From NCBI RefSeq assembly GCF_000494755.1, contig NC_022657.1, positions 507,501 to 571,500 of the forward strand: a DNA stretch of 64,000 nucleotides. Reading direction: 5' to 3'. The position numbers were made by a program, and so were the translations under genes. The notes under the pieces are model-generated. The model saw only the letters and a list, made by a program, of their open reading frames with translations, did not search any database and was not told the DNA's origin. This DNA comes from Amorphoplanes friuliensis DSM 7358. GTDB lineage: Bacteria; Actinomycetota; Actinomycetes; Mycobacteriales; Micromonosporaceae. Shown here piece after piece: positions 51,801-61,200 of this stretch; positions within the stretch are counted from its first letter, which is position 1; the number at the start of each line of letters is the position of its first letter.

Positions 51801-52805
51801 CGCGACCTGATGGGTACGCGGCTGGAGCTGCGGCTCGGCGACGCGATGGAGTCCGACGTCGGCTCCCGCAAGGCGGCGACCGTGCCCAACCAGCCGGGCC
51901 GTGGACTCACCGGTGACGGGCTGCACTTCCTGGGCGCGCTGCCCCGGATGGACGGCAGCTCGACGACCGACGACCTGGCCGAGGCCACCAAGTCGGTCAC
52001 CGAGGAGATCAGCACCTTCTGGCCGGGGCCGGTCGCACCCGCGGTCCGGATGCTGCCCGCGCGTCTGATGGTCGAGCAGTTGCCGGAGCCGCAGCCGGAG
52101 TTCAAGGTCTGCCTGGGCCAGGACGAGCAGCGTCTCGCCCCGGTCTGGCACGACTTCATGACCACACCGCACCTGCTGGTCTTCGGTGACAACGAGACCG
52201 GCAAGTCCAACATGCTGCGGCTGGTGCTGCGGGCGATCCAGCGCCGTTACACGCCCGAGCAGGCGAAGGTGGTGCTCGGCGACTCGCGGCGTGACCTCGA
52301 CACCGCGATCACGCCGGAGTACCAGGTCGGCTTCGGCTTCACCGGTGACCGCCTCAACGAGCTCGCCGCGCAGGCGTCCGTCTCGATGAACCGGCGCGTA
52401 CCCGGCCCGGAGATCTCCTCCGAGCGCATGCGCCGCCGCGACTGGTGGGAGGGCCCGGAGCTGTTTGTCATCGTCGACGACTACGACCTGATGACCAAGG
52501 GCATCGGCGTCGGGTCCACCTTGGAGCCGCTGTTGCCGCTGCTGGCGCAGGGTGTCTCGATCGGCCTGCACGTGATCGTCGCCCGCAGTACCTCCGGTGC
52601 GATCCGGGCGATGATGGACCCGGTCATCCGCCGCATGTGGGAACTGGGCTCACCCGCGACGCTCCTGTCGTACCCGAAGGAAGAGGGCAAGTTCCTCGGC
52701 GAGGCGGCGCCGCGGCGCCTGCCGCCGGGCCGCGCGCAGCTCGTCACCCGGCGGGGCGTGCGCCTGATGCAGACCGGCTACGTAGCGGAAGGAAACCGCG
52801 GATGA
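48834..52805 (+). CDS. eccC: EccC, T7SS FtsK/SpoIIIE ATPase (fused EccCa-EccCb)
   Basis: 1,323-residue motor of the ESX secretion complex. Two membrane helices near residues 38-85 (MIVPMGLGMGAMMAMFGL and the MGGAMAGGMLLMG segment). Three FtsK/SpoIIIE ATPase domains: P-loops GATGSGKSE (from 475), GAPQSGKST (from 836) and GDNETGKSN (from 1118). Their Walker B regions are LLIIVDEFSE, FLVVDGWYT and FVIVDDYDL; only the first has the canonical DE pair, as usual for EccC. The third domain normally binds the WXG100 C-terminus. ATGA overlaps on both sides. Confidence 0.96.
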   Translation: MSTVTIKRPPRAAGPEAPEGEIELQEPPLMAEEAPLDFRSFAMIVPMGLGMGAMMAMFGLYSRAPIMYVMGGAMAGGMLLMGVMQIGKAASDRKRKMRGERRDFLRYIAQLRKQARAAADQQRQSVMWNNPQPDWLWSVAMSSRLWERRPSHDDFGRVRIGLGRQNAMLRFLPPQTKPIEDLEPLASISLRRFSEAYRTVSGIPTSVGLRSFTSIEFEGAADPAIELVRAMVAQLVTFHAPDELRVAVLATEVHRGPWDWIKWLPHNAHPTAFDAAGPVRMFASSHDDLMDLLGPEIADRGDHDRAARPASTEPFVVIIAHLVDLPDSSRLLGAGMRNVVLLDLTGSMPGGPKVLRLSLEDQVVQFPAGDTVGSAVRDGLGTLQAEALARIIAPKRTSGTLDVVEEPLETSFELTTLLGIRDANTFDVPTLWRSRQSQRNRLQVPIGVTEDGEVIELDLKESAQGGMGPHGLLIGATGSGKSELLRTLVCALAATHSSEILNLVLVDFKGGATFIGMEKLPHTSAVITNLADELPLVDRMQDALNGEMTRRQEMLRASGYASLFDYEKARAAGAQLVPFPVLLIIVDEFSELLSSKSEFMDLFVSIGRLGRSLGVHLLLASQRLDEGRINRVEGHLSYRLALRTFSSMESRAVIGVGKAYELPPEPGNGYLKVDTTNLVRFKSAYVSGPYTGTGLIGGTEDDEQVTSTDVVPFTTRQVAVRHDPGRTRPAELSSEQPAEPETTGGPSLVEVLLDRLAGSGPPARQVWLPPLSAAPSLDSLLPSVVPDPRRGMTVDDPAAQGRLRVPVGIVDRPQDQLRELLVADLGGADGHVGIAGAPQSGKSTLLRSMILGLALTNTPKEVQFYGLDFGGGGLASIAGLPHVGSIATRMERDRVVRTIEEIRQVMEKRENEFADRGLDSMTSYLALRARGEIDDAFGHVFLVVDGWYTMKQDFQDLDTKFQEIASRGLSFGVHVIVTATRWSEMRTWLRDLMGTRLELRLGDAMESDVGSRKAATVPNQPGRGLTGDGLHFLGALPRMDGSSTTDDLAEATKSVTEEISTFWPGPVAPAVRMLPARLMVEQLPEPQPEFKVCLGQDEQRLAPVWHDFMTTPHLLVFGDNETGKSNMLRLVLRAIQRRYTPEQAKVVLGDSRRDLDTAITPEYQVGFGFTGDRLNELAAQASVSMNRRVPGPEISSERMRRRDWWEGPELFVIVDDYDLMTKGIGVGSTLEPLLPLLAQGVSIGLHVIVARSTSGAIRAMMDPVIRRMWELGSPATLLSYPKEEGKFLGEAAPRRLPPGRAQLVTRRGVRLMQTGYVAEGNRG

Positions 52806-54211
52806 CCACCGCTCTCAACGGCGAACTGTGCCGGATCACGGTCATCGGACCGGAACGCAAGGTCGACCTGGCCGTGCCGGCCACGACGCCGGTCGCGAAC
52901 CTGCTGCCGATGCTGCTGCAGCACACCACGGCGGCGGGCCGGCCGGTCGACGGCGACACCCCCGAGGGCGCCTGGGTGCTGCAACGGCTCGGCCAGACAC
53001 CCTTCGAGCTCACCGGTACGCCGGAGACGCTCGACTGGCTCGAAGGCGAGGAGTTGCACCTCAGGCGGGCCGAGGACCCGCTGCCGGAACTCGACTTCGA
53101 CGACCTCGCCGAGGGTGTCGCGACCGTGGTCAACCGGCGTTCCGACCGCTGGCAGCCCGAGTACCGCCGGATCCTCTTCCTGCTGCTGTCGGTCATCGCG
53201 ATGGGGGCGATCGCCGCCGTCCTGGTCGACCGGGGGCCGGTGCTGCCGCAGGTTGTCGGGGCCGGTGTCCTGGGCGGGGTGTTCTTCGCGGCCGCTCTGG
53301 TGTCGGCCCGCAATCTGACCGACGGCGCGTTTGCCCTGCTCTTCGGGGGTGCGTCCGCGGCGTTCGCGGCGCTGGCGGCGTCCAGTGCCGTCGACGGCGA
53401 CCCGGCCGGTCTCGCCTGGAACGGCCCGGCCGTGCTCGCCGGGTCGGTGGCCGCCGCCGGTGTGGTGGCGGTGCTGCTCCTGGCCCAGCGGACCGTCACG
53501 CCGGCGATGCCGTTCGCGCCGCTGCTCGTCGTGGGCGTGACGGCGCTGGTCATCATCGGCGTGCTGTTGATGCAGTCCGGCTCGGACATGACGTCGCAGC
53601 GTACGGCCGCGGCCGCGATTGCCCTGGTCTTTGCGGTCGTGGTGCTGGCACCCCGGGCCGCCGTCAAGTTCTCCCGGCTGCGCGGGCCCCAGCTGCCCAA
53701 GACGGGCGAGGACATGTCGTACGACATCGAGCCGGCGCCGTCGGACCAGGTCCGCGACCGCACCAACGACGCCGACACGTACCTGACCGTGGCGATGTGC
53801 TCGACCGCGATCGTGCTGCCGGTGCTGTTCTACTTCACGATGCAGGTGGCGGGCTGGTCCGGTTGGACGCTGGTGCTCGTGGTCGCCAGTGCAATCCTGT
53901 TGCGCGCGCGTACCTTCTTCGGTGTCTGGCAACGGATCGCGCTGGTCAGCGCCGGTACCGTCGGCTACCTCATGGTCGTCATGAAGTTCTCCCAGATGAT
54001 GACGCCCGGCTGGCGGTACGCGATGCTGGGCGCTCTCCTCGCGCTGCTCCTGCCGCTGATCCTCGCGGCGCTGCGGCCGTGGCCGAGGCGCATGCTGCCG
54101 TTCTGGGAGTACGCCGCGACGTTCCTCGACGTGACCACCGGACTGGCCGTACTCCCGGTCCTGGCGCAGGTGCTCGGCATCTACGCCTGGGCCCGCGGAC
54201 TGTTCGGGTAG
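52802..54211 (+). CDS. eccD: EccD, T7SS membrane channel component
   Basis: 469 residues. The N-terminal 95 or so form the ubiquitin-like cytoplasmic domain (CRITVIGPERKVDLAVP, VANLLPMLL). This is followed by a linker (NRRSDRWQPEYRRI) and about eleven hydrophobic helices from residue 120 on, with a cytoplasmic loop near RLRGPQLPKTGEDM. This is the standard EccD layout. Overlaps EccC by 4 bases and is followed 6 bases later by eccB. Confidence 0.94.
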   Translation: MTTALNGELCRITVIGPERKVDLAVPATTPVANLLPMLLQHTTAAGRPVDGDTPEGAWVLQRLGQTPFELTGTPETLDWLEGEELHLRRAEDPLPELDFDDLAEGVATVVNRRSDRWQPEYRRILFLLLSVIAMGAIAAVLVDRGPVLPQVVGAGVLGGVFFAAALVSARNLTDGAFALLFGGASAAFAALAASSAVDGDPAGLAWNGPAVLAGSVAAAGVVAVLLLAQRTVTPAMPFAPLLVVGVTALVIIGVLLMQSGSDMTSQRTAAAAIALVFAVVVLAPRAAVKFSRLRGPQLPKTGEDMSYDIEPAPSDQVRDRTNDADTYLTVAMCSTAIVLPVLFYFTMQVAGWSGWTLVLVVASAILLRARTFFGVWQRIALVSAGTVGYLMVVMKFSQMMTPGWRYAMLGALLALLLPLILAALRPWPRRMLPFWEYAATFLDVTTGLAVLPVLAQVLGIYAWARGLFG

Positions 54212-54217
54212 GCGCGC

Positions 54218-55576
54218 GTGCAGACCCAGCGGGACCACGTCCACGCCCACACCTTCATGATGGGCCGGCTCAGCTCCGCCCTCGTGCAGGGCGACCCGAC
54301 CAGCGCCGAGATCCCCGGCCGTCGCGCGCAGACCGGACTGCTGATCGGCATCATCCTGGTCGTCCTCGTCGCCGGCGGCTTTGCGGTCTACGGCTGGATC
54401 GTCCCCGGCGGCAGCAAGGCGTTCCGGCAGGCCGGGGCCATCCTGGTCGAGAAGGAGAGCGGCACCCGGTACGTCTACCTGAACGGCGTGCTGCACCCGA
54501 CCCCGAACCTCACGTCGGCCATGCTGATCCAGGGCAACGCGGCCAAGGTCAAGCTGATCTCCCGCAACTCCCTCAAGGACGTGCCGCGCGGCGCCGCGAT
54601 CGGCATCGCCGGTGCGCCGCAGTCGCTGCCCGCGGCGGACGCCCTCGTGCCCGGGCCGTGGCTGACCTGCCTGCCCGGATCCGTCATCGACAACCCGGGA
54701 CCGCAGCTCGGGGTCAACCTCGACCCGCGTACGGACAACGCGCCGCTGCCGGGTGACCGGTTTGCGGTGGCACAGAACGCCAAGGGTGTGCCGTACCTGC
54801 TGGCCGAGGGCAGGAAGTTCCGCGTCGCCGACGACGCCGTGCTGGTGGCGCTCGGCGCGGCGAACGTCCGCCCGATCCGGGCCCCGCAGGTCTGGCTGGA
54901 CTGGCTTCCGGACGGTGAGGCGCTCGCCCCCGCGGCGATCCCGGGCGCCGGGACGAAGGGACCGGAGGTCGGCGGGGAGCGTCGTGCCATCGGCACGCTC
55001 TTCCGGCAGAAGCCCGCCGCCGGTGAGGAACAGTTGTTCGTGCTCCGCCGTGACGGGCTCGCGCCGATGAGCCGGACCGAGTTCCTCTTCGCCGACGCCA
55101 AGGGCGCCGGCGCACCGGTGGAGCTCGACGCGGCCGCGGTGGTCGACGCACCCAAGTCCGAGGACCGGTCGCTGACCTCACGGCTGCCCGACCTGGCCGG
55201 CCTGCGCTGGCAGGACCCGGGCCGAGCCGTCCTCTGCCTGCGCCAGCAACCCGCCTCGGCCGACTCGTTCAGCAGCACGGTCGTCTACGTGCCGCAGGAC
55301 CGGTCCGCCGTGGACCCCGACGGCCGGACCTCGGTGTACGCCCGTCCGGGCACCGGGATGGTTGTCGTCGCCGTACCGAAGGAGTCACGGATCACCCCCG
55401 AGGTCTCCCTCATCTCCGAGGAGGGCACCGCCTTCACGCTCGCCGACTCGGCGACCGTGTCGGCCCTCAAGTTCGACAAAATCGGACTGGTGCCGTTCCC
55501 CAAGAGCCTGCTGGCGACGCTGCCGCAGGGGCCGTTGCTGAGCCGCGAGGCCGTTTCCGGTCTCGCAGGGAGGTAG
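54218..55576 (+). CDS. eccB: EccB, T7SS membrane-anchored component
   Basis: 452 residues. Short cytoplasmic N-terminus beginning QTQRDHVHAHTFMMGRL, a family hallmark; one membrane helix at about 42-62 (LLIGIILVVLVAGGFAVYG); then a large external region with GTRYVYLNGVLHP, APQSLP and the conserved CLPGS and CLRQQ cysteines that can form a disulfide. GTG start with a weak ribosome site, probably helped by close coupling to eccD. Order C-D-B differs from mycobacterial A-B-C-D-E loci. Confidence 0.95.
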   Translation: MQTQRDHVHAHTFMMGRLSSALVQGDPTSAEIPGRRAQTGLLIGIILVVLVAGGFAVYGWIVPGGSKAFRQAGAILVEKESGTRYVYLNGVLHPTPNLTSAMLIQGNAAKVKLISRNSLKDVPRGAAIGIAGAPQSLPAADALVPGPWLTCLPGSVIDNPGPQLGVNLDPRTDNAPLPGDRFAVAQNAKGVPYLLAEGRKFRVADDAVLVALGAANVRPIRAPQVWLDWLPDGEALAPAAIPGAGTKGPEVGGERRAIGTLFRQKPAAGEEQLFVLRRDGLAPMSRTEFLFADAKGAGAPVELDAAAVVDAPKSEDRSLTSRLPDLAGLRWQDPGRAVLCLRQQPASADSFSSTVVYVPQDRSAVDPDGRTSVYARPGTGMVVVAVPKESRITPEVSLISEEGTAFTLADSATVSALKFDKIGLVPFPKSLLATLPQGPLLSREAVSGLAGR

Positions 55577-55582
55577 GTCGTC

Positions 55583-58210
55583 ATGGCAACCGGCATCAGA
55601 GCACTGCTGCGCGGTGGGAAGGGCGGTCCCGGCGGGGTCGTCCAGCACACCGTGGGCAACGCGCTCGTCCTGCACGCCAAGGACGAGATCAGCTCGGAGG
55701 CACAGTCGCTGGCGCTGTCCGTGGTGGAGGACACCGAGAACGACGTGGTGGTCCTCGACCTCGGTCCCGGACTGCCGATCGGTTCCTGGGAGTCGATGGC
55801 CGGTGTGCTGCCGCGCCGGCGCCGCGGCATCCGCCTGGTCGCGTGCGGCCAGCACCGGAACGCGGCCGCGATGGCGGGGCAGTGGCTGTCGGAACGCCTG
55901 AACCGTACGGTCATCGCGCCCGACGGTGACCTGATCCGCGGCTCGGCCGGCGCGCTCTTCGTGCACTCGACACCCGGCAGCGGCTGGGTGCGGTTCCGCC
56001 CGGGCAAACCGCCGACCTGGGACGCCAAGCGGTACCCGACGCCGCTGTGGGACAAGGCGGCGACCGAGAAGCGCGCGTCCAGCTCCACGGGGGAGATCGA
56101 GCCGCTGCCCGGCGGCGTCTGGATCCACGACGTCCGCGAGACCGAGACGGTCACCGAACACCGCGAACGCCTGATCGCCGACGTCCCGTGCCAGCCCGAG
56201 ACGATGACCGTGCTCCTCGGCTGCCCCGGGACAGCGCCGCTGTCGCTCGACGACGTGGTCCGCTTCTGGCGCGACCTCGACGACGACAGCCGCTCCCGGG
56301 CGCGCTTCGTGCAGTACGGCGACCTGCGCCTGCCCGAGGGTGAGTCGTTCGGCCAGACCCTCGCCGACCTGCTCGCCACCAACATCGTCTGCTACTCCGG
56401 CGTCCCGGTCGGCAGCCCGAACAAATTCGAGATCCGCACGGTACGCCCGGACGGCGTGCTGGGCTGGCCGCCGTTCGCGCTCGAGCTCGGCTACTCGCCA
56501 CGGGCACACCCCAACTCGAAGGCGCGCCGCCCGTCGGTGCTCAGCCACCGCCCGCCGCTGCGCTGGACCGAGGAGATCGCACCCCGGGTCTACTGGTACG
56601 CCCCGGACGCGGTGGTCGAGGTCGTGCAGGCCGGTCTGTGGGTGCGTGCCGCCGAGGAGCCGGTCAACGCCGAACGCGTCCGCGGAGCCGCACTCGACCC
56701 CGAGGGCAGCACGCTGATCTTCGACGACACGATCGACACGCAGTCCGGGCGGATGCGGGAACTCGCCGAGGATCTGGCCGCGCGGCTCGACCAGCTGGCG
56801 GGTGCCGGCAGTGCGCTGCTGCCCGCGTCGGTGCTGGTGCCGGGCATGAAGCGTCCGGGCCGGGCCGAGGCGTACGTGGATGCTCACGTCGAGGCCATCG
56901 CGCCGGTGACCGCGGTGCCGGCGATGACGGTCGCGGAGTTCACGCCGCCGGTGGCGTCGCCCGCGGCGATGGTGGTCGCGGAGATCTCCGTGCCGGTCGA
57001 GCCGGTGGCCGCGCCGATCGAGGCCCCGGTCCAGACCCCGATCCAGGCCCCGATCCAGACCCCGATCCAGGTGCCGGTCCGCGCGCAGGCCGAGGTGCCG
57101 GTGGCGGCACCCAGCCAGGCCCCGGTGGCCGAGCCGGTCGAGATCCCCGTCGCCGAGCCGATCCACGCCGAGTTGATCCAGGCCGAGCCGATTCAGGCCG
57201 AGCCGATTCAAGCCGAGCCGGTTCAGGCCGAGCCGGTTGAGGCCGAGCCGGTTCAGGTTCCGGTCGCCGAGCCGATCCAGGCCCAGGTGGTCGAGCCCGT
57301 GGTCGAGCCCGTGCAGGTGGCTGTTCCGCTGCCACCCCGCGAGCCCGAGCCGGAGACCGTAAAGCTGCAGGTCCTGGAGCCGGAGCCGGTCGAGGGTGAC
57401 GTGCGGGTCCAGCCCGTCCCGGCGTCCGGCGCCAGCGCGCTGCTCCCGGGCCGCCCGCTCGACGAGGAACGGGCCTGGCTGCGCCGCATGCTCAGCCGCG
57501 AGTTCGACACGATGGCCAGCTCCGTCTCGCGCATCATGTCCGAGCACCCAGGCATGCAGGGTGGTGCCCTGTCCGCCGCGGACGTGCTCGCCGATTCTGT
57601 GGCCGTACGGCTGTATCTGTCCCGGAGAGGTCAGGGCATCGATGCCGGGCTGCGGTCCGGGAAGAACGGCCCGCACGTGCCCTTCGCGCGGTGCGCGGTC
57701 TCGGGTCTGTCGCGCCTGCCTTCGTTCCGGGGCACGACGGTCTACCGGGCCACCCCGACGGCCGCCGAGTGGGACGTCTACGCAGGTCGCAAGCTGGTCA
57801 CCGACTGGAGTTTCGTCAGCATGCTGACTGCGCCCTGCGCCGGTCAGGAGGGCAGCACCGACGTGCTGATCTGGTCGATGACCGCACGCCGGACGGCCCT
57901 GCTGGAGCCCGAGGGTGACGAACGGATCGAGGACCGGGTGCTGTTCCTGCCCGGGACCAATTTCAAGGTTCTCGAGTGCCGCCCGCCGTCCGGTGCGGAG
58001 CGCGGCGCGATCCTGCTGCGCGAGATCGGCAGCAACGAGATCGACGACGGCGGCCGGGTCGACCCGGACCGGGTCTCGCTGGACGAGCTGGCGGTCGCCT
58101 CGCTGCGCCGCAGCGTCGAGCGCTGGACCGGTGCCGAGACCAGGCAACGCATCGGCGCGGCCTCGGCGGGCCGCTTCGGCGTCCTGCCCGGCCTGGAGCG
58201 GAAGGGGTGA
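55583..58210 (+). CDS. T7SS-operon protein with degenerate ADP-ribosyltransferase-like C-terminus
   Basis: 875 residues in three parts. Residues 1-430: a compact region of unknown family with no membrane helix (VVQHTVGNALVLHAKDE, VVVLDLGPGLPIGSWESM). About 440-620: a Pro/Ala/Gln repeat linker. About 640-860: a domain with the ART layout, namely helix AVRLYLSRRGQGIDAG, Arg722 in TVYRATP, Ser746 in WSFVSML and RVLFLPGTNFKV. At the ExE site it has Glu783-Asp784-Arg785, so the second catalytic glutamate is an arginine and activity is unlikely. It sits where EccE would be expected but does not resemble EccE. GGGAGG precedes the ATG. Confidence 0.8.
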   Translation: MATGIRALLRGGKGGPGGVVQHTVGNALVLHAKDEISSEAQSLALSVVEDTENDVVVLDLGPGLPIGSWESMAGVLPRRRRGIRLVACGQHRNAAAMAGQWLSERLNRTVIAPDGDLIRGSAGALFVHSTPGSGWVRFRPGKPPTWDAKRYPTPLWDKAATEKRASSSTGEIEPLPGGVWIHDVRETETVTEHRERLIADVPCQPETMTVLLGCPGTAPLSLDDVVRFWRDLDDDSRSRARFVQYGDLRLPEGESFGQTLADLLATNIVCYSGVPVGSPNKFEIRTVRPDGVLGWPPFALELGYSPRAHPNSKARRPSVLSHRPPLRWTEEIAPRVYWYAPDAVVEVVQAGLWVRAAEEPVNAERVRGAALDPEGSTLIFDDTIDTQSGRMRELAEDLAARLDQLAGAGSALLPASVLVPGMKRPGRAEAYVDAHVEAIAPVTAVPAMTVAEFTPPVASPAAMVVAEISVPVEPVAAPIEAPVQTPIQAPIQTPIQVPVRAQAEVPVAAPSQAPVAEPVEIPVAEPIHAELIQAEPIQAEPIQAEPVQAEPVEAEPVQVPVAEPIQAQVVEPVVEPVQVAVPLPPREPEPETVKLQVLEPEPVEGDVRVQPVPASGASALLPGRPLDEERAWLRRMLSREFDTMASSVSRIMSEHPGMQGGALSAADVLADSVAVRLYLSRRGQGIDAGLRSGKNGPHVPFARCAVSGLSRLPSFRGTTVYRATPTAAEWDVYAGRKLVTDWSFVSMLTAPCAGQEGSTDVLIWSMTARRTALLEPEGDERIEDRVLFLPGTNFKVLECRPPSGAERGAILLREIGSNEIDDGGRVDPDRVSLDELAVASLRRSVERWTGAETRQRIGAASAGRFGVLPGLERKG
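57000..57310 (+). repeat. Short in-frame repeats encoding PIQ/AEP units
   Basis: 12-base units of the type GCCGAGCCGATT/GTT-CAG and CCGATCCAG-type units recur between about 57020 and 57310 (protein: QTPIQAPIQTPIQ, then AEPIQAEPIQAEPVQAEPV). They form the linker between the N-terminal region and the ART-like domain. Confidence 0.8.
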
Positions 58211-58214
58211 CCCC

Positions 58215-61200
58215 ATGAGCCGACAGGTGCTGACAGTGGGCGGCCAGCGGGCCGGATCGTTCCCGACGATCGGTGCCGCGCTGGCCCGGGCCCAGGCGGG
58301 GGCGACCATCTCGGTCCACCCCGGCCGGTACGCGGAGAAGCTGGTCGTCGGTGACCGCATCACGATCAGCGCCGAACCCGGTGGTGCCGTCGAGGTCTTC
58401 GTCGAGGAGGGCAGTGTCCTCGCGGTGCACGGCGAGGGTGCCCAGCTGCGCGGCATCACGCTGTCCAGCGCCGACCCGAAGCTGGCCGCCGTCGACGTGT
58501 ACTCGGGTGAGGTCGCCCTGGACGACTGCCGCATCAGTGGCTCGGCCTGGGTCACGCTGCTGGCCCGGCTGCAGGGGTCGCTGGCCCTGCGCGGCTGCGA
58601 GGTCCGCAACAGCGGCGGCGCCGGCATCGTGGTCACGGCCCCCGGCACGAGCACGGTCGAGGACACCGTGGTCCGGGACGTCAGCACTTCGGGCATCGTC
58701 GTCGGTGAGCAGGGTTCGCTGATCCTGCGCCGCTGCGTGGTCCGGGACACCGGCGCGAACAGCATCTGTGTCAACGGCGACGCCAAGCTCGTCATGGAGC
58801 AGTGCGAGATCATCGGTGCGGGCAAGCCGGCCCTGGTGGTCGAGCAGCGCGGCCGGGCGCGGGTCAACCGCCTGACCGTGCGGGGCAGCGCGAACGTCGA
58901 CGTCTTCCTGCGGAGCGAGGTCGACGTGGTGATCACCGACTCCGAGTTCACCGGTGCCGCGTTGCAGTCGGTGCACATCGCCGACGGTGCGGCGCCGGAG
59001 TTCAAGGGCTGCACCTTCGCCTCGGCCGGCCACACCGCCGCGCACATCACCGGCAAGGCCCGGCCCGTCTTCACCGACTGCACGGTCACGGACTCCAAGA
59101 TCGGCGTCAACGTCGACGGTGCCGCGGCTCCCCGCTTCACCGGCCTCACCGTCCGGGGTACCTCCGACCACGTTGCGATCGTCAGCGCCGAGGCCTCCGC
59201 GACCGTCGACCGGCTGCGGTCCACCGTGACGCAGGGCGCCGGGCTGCTGGTCAAGGACGGTGCCTCCCTGGACGGCAGTGACCTCCAGGTCGAGAGCGGC
59301 AACGCCGTGGCCCTCGAGCTGGTCGGCGCCGCCCGCGGCACGGTCCGCGAGGCCCGCTTCACCGGTACGGGTACAGCGAGCCTCACGATCGACGGCGGCT
59401 CCACCCTGGACCTGCGTTCGACCGTGCTCCGCGGCGCCGGGCTGCGCCTGGGGGACGCCTCCGAGCTGCAGATCCGGGACAGCGAGATCGTCGACGCGTC
59501 CGGTGACGGACTGCTGGTCACCGCGGGTGCCACGGTCACCGCCACGCAGACCCGCGTACGCGCCGCGCGGCTGGCCGGTGTCCGCTGGGAAGCCGGCTCC
59601 CGGGGTGCGCTGACCGACTGCGAGATCCTCGGCAGCGGCGGCGCCGGGATCAGCGTCGAGACGACCGAGCCCGTGTCGATCACCCGGTGTGTGGTGCAGG
59701 ACAGCGGCGCCGAGGACCTCCATCGCGGTGCGGACGCCCAGCCGGTGGTCGAGTCGCTCACGACCGGTGGCCGCGCGACGCCCGCTGCGGCCGCTTACGT
59801 TCCCGAGCCCGAACAGGCCGACGAGAGCGCGCCGCCCGAGCCCGAGGGTGAGCTCAGTGGCCCGCTGCGTGAGCTGAACAGCCTGATCGGTCTGCGCGGC
59901 GTGAAGCACGAGGTCACCGCGCTGATCAACCTGATCAAGATGTCGCAGGTCCGGCTCCAGATGGGCCTGCCGATGCCGCCGATGAGCCGGCACCTGGTCT
60001 TCGCGGGTCCTCCCGGCACCGGTAAGACCACGGTCGCCCGGCTCTACGGCTCGGTCCTGGCCGAGCTGGGCATCCTGTCCAAGGGCCACATGGTCGAGGC
60101 GGCCCGCGCCGACCTGGTCGGGCAGTACATCGGCTCGACGGCGATCAAGACGACCGAGCTGGTCACCAAGGCGCTCGGCGGGGTGCTCTTCATCGACGAG
60201 GCGTACACGCTGTCGGCGGGGTCGGGCGGCTCGGGGCCGGACTTCGGTCAGGAGGCCATCGACGCGCTGATGAAGATGATGGAGGACCACCGCGACGAGC
60301 TGGTGGTCATCGTGGCCGGCTACTCGGAGCTGATGGAACGCTTCCTCGAGTCGAACCCCGGTCTGGCGTCCCGCTTCACCCGGACCGTGGAGTTCCCGAA
60401 CTACTCGGTGGCCGAGCTCGTCACCATCACCTCGAACCTGTGCAGCAAGCACTACTACGACCTCACCGACGACGCGATCGACGCGCTGACCACGTACTTC
60501 GAGAGGGTCCCGAAGAACTCGACGTTCGGTAACGGCCGTGTGGCCCGCAAGCTCTTCGAAGCAATGATCAACAACCAAGCTTCGCGGCTGGCCACCGTGC
60601 CGCCGACCAAGGACATCGAGCTCAACCGGCTCACCGGCGCGGACCTGGCGCCCGAGCTGGCACTGCTCGAGGACCTGCCGGTCGAGCACGTGACCCAGCC
60701 GGACTCGGCGACCAACCCCACCGGGGCGATCAACGCCGCGCGCAGCTGGCGCCGCGTCTGCGATCTGGTCGGCGCGACGGGGGTTCGCGACGCCGTCGGC
60801 GAGACCCTGCTGCAGCTGTGCGAGCTGCGCAACCGGCGCCGCGCGTACGGGCGCCACGGCAACGTCCTGCTCGGCGGCCGCTCGGGCAGCGGGCGCAGCG
60901 AGTTCGCCCGCCTCTACGCCGCCGGACTGTCCGAGCTGGACCTCGTACCGGTCGGTCACCTGGTCCGGGTCTCGACCGGGCAGGAGCTGGCACCGCAGTG
61001 GCCGGGTCAGGCACGCAGCCTGGTCCGGGCGGCGATGCAGGACGCCGAGGGCGGTGTGCTGGTGGTCGACTACACCGACGACGGTTCGGGCAACGGCGTG
61101 GAGATCGTCGAGTCGCTGGTCGAGCAGATGCGGGCCGGCCCCGGTGACCCCGTGGTCGTGCTCATCGGTGAGGACGCCGCGCTGGCGCACCTGCGGACAA

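Noticed and set aside
48600..52571. 1,323-codon minus frame over eccC
   Set aside because: Mirror shadow of EccC, which has three P-loop domains and membrane helices on the plus strand.
55385..59761. 1,458-codon minus frame over eccB/ART-like/AAA genes
   Set aside because: Spans several genuine plus-strand genes and their junctions; repeat-like Leu/Gly/Asp composition only reflects the antisense of the Pro/Ala linker.
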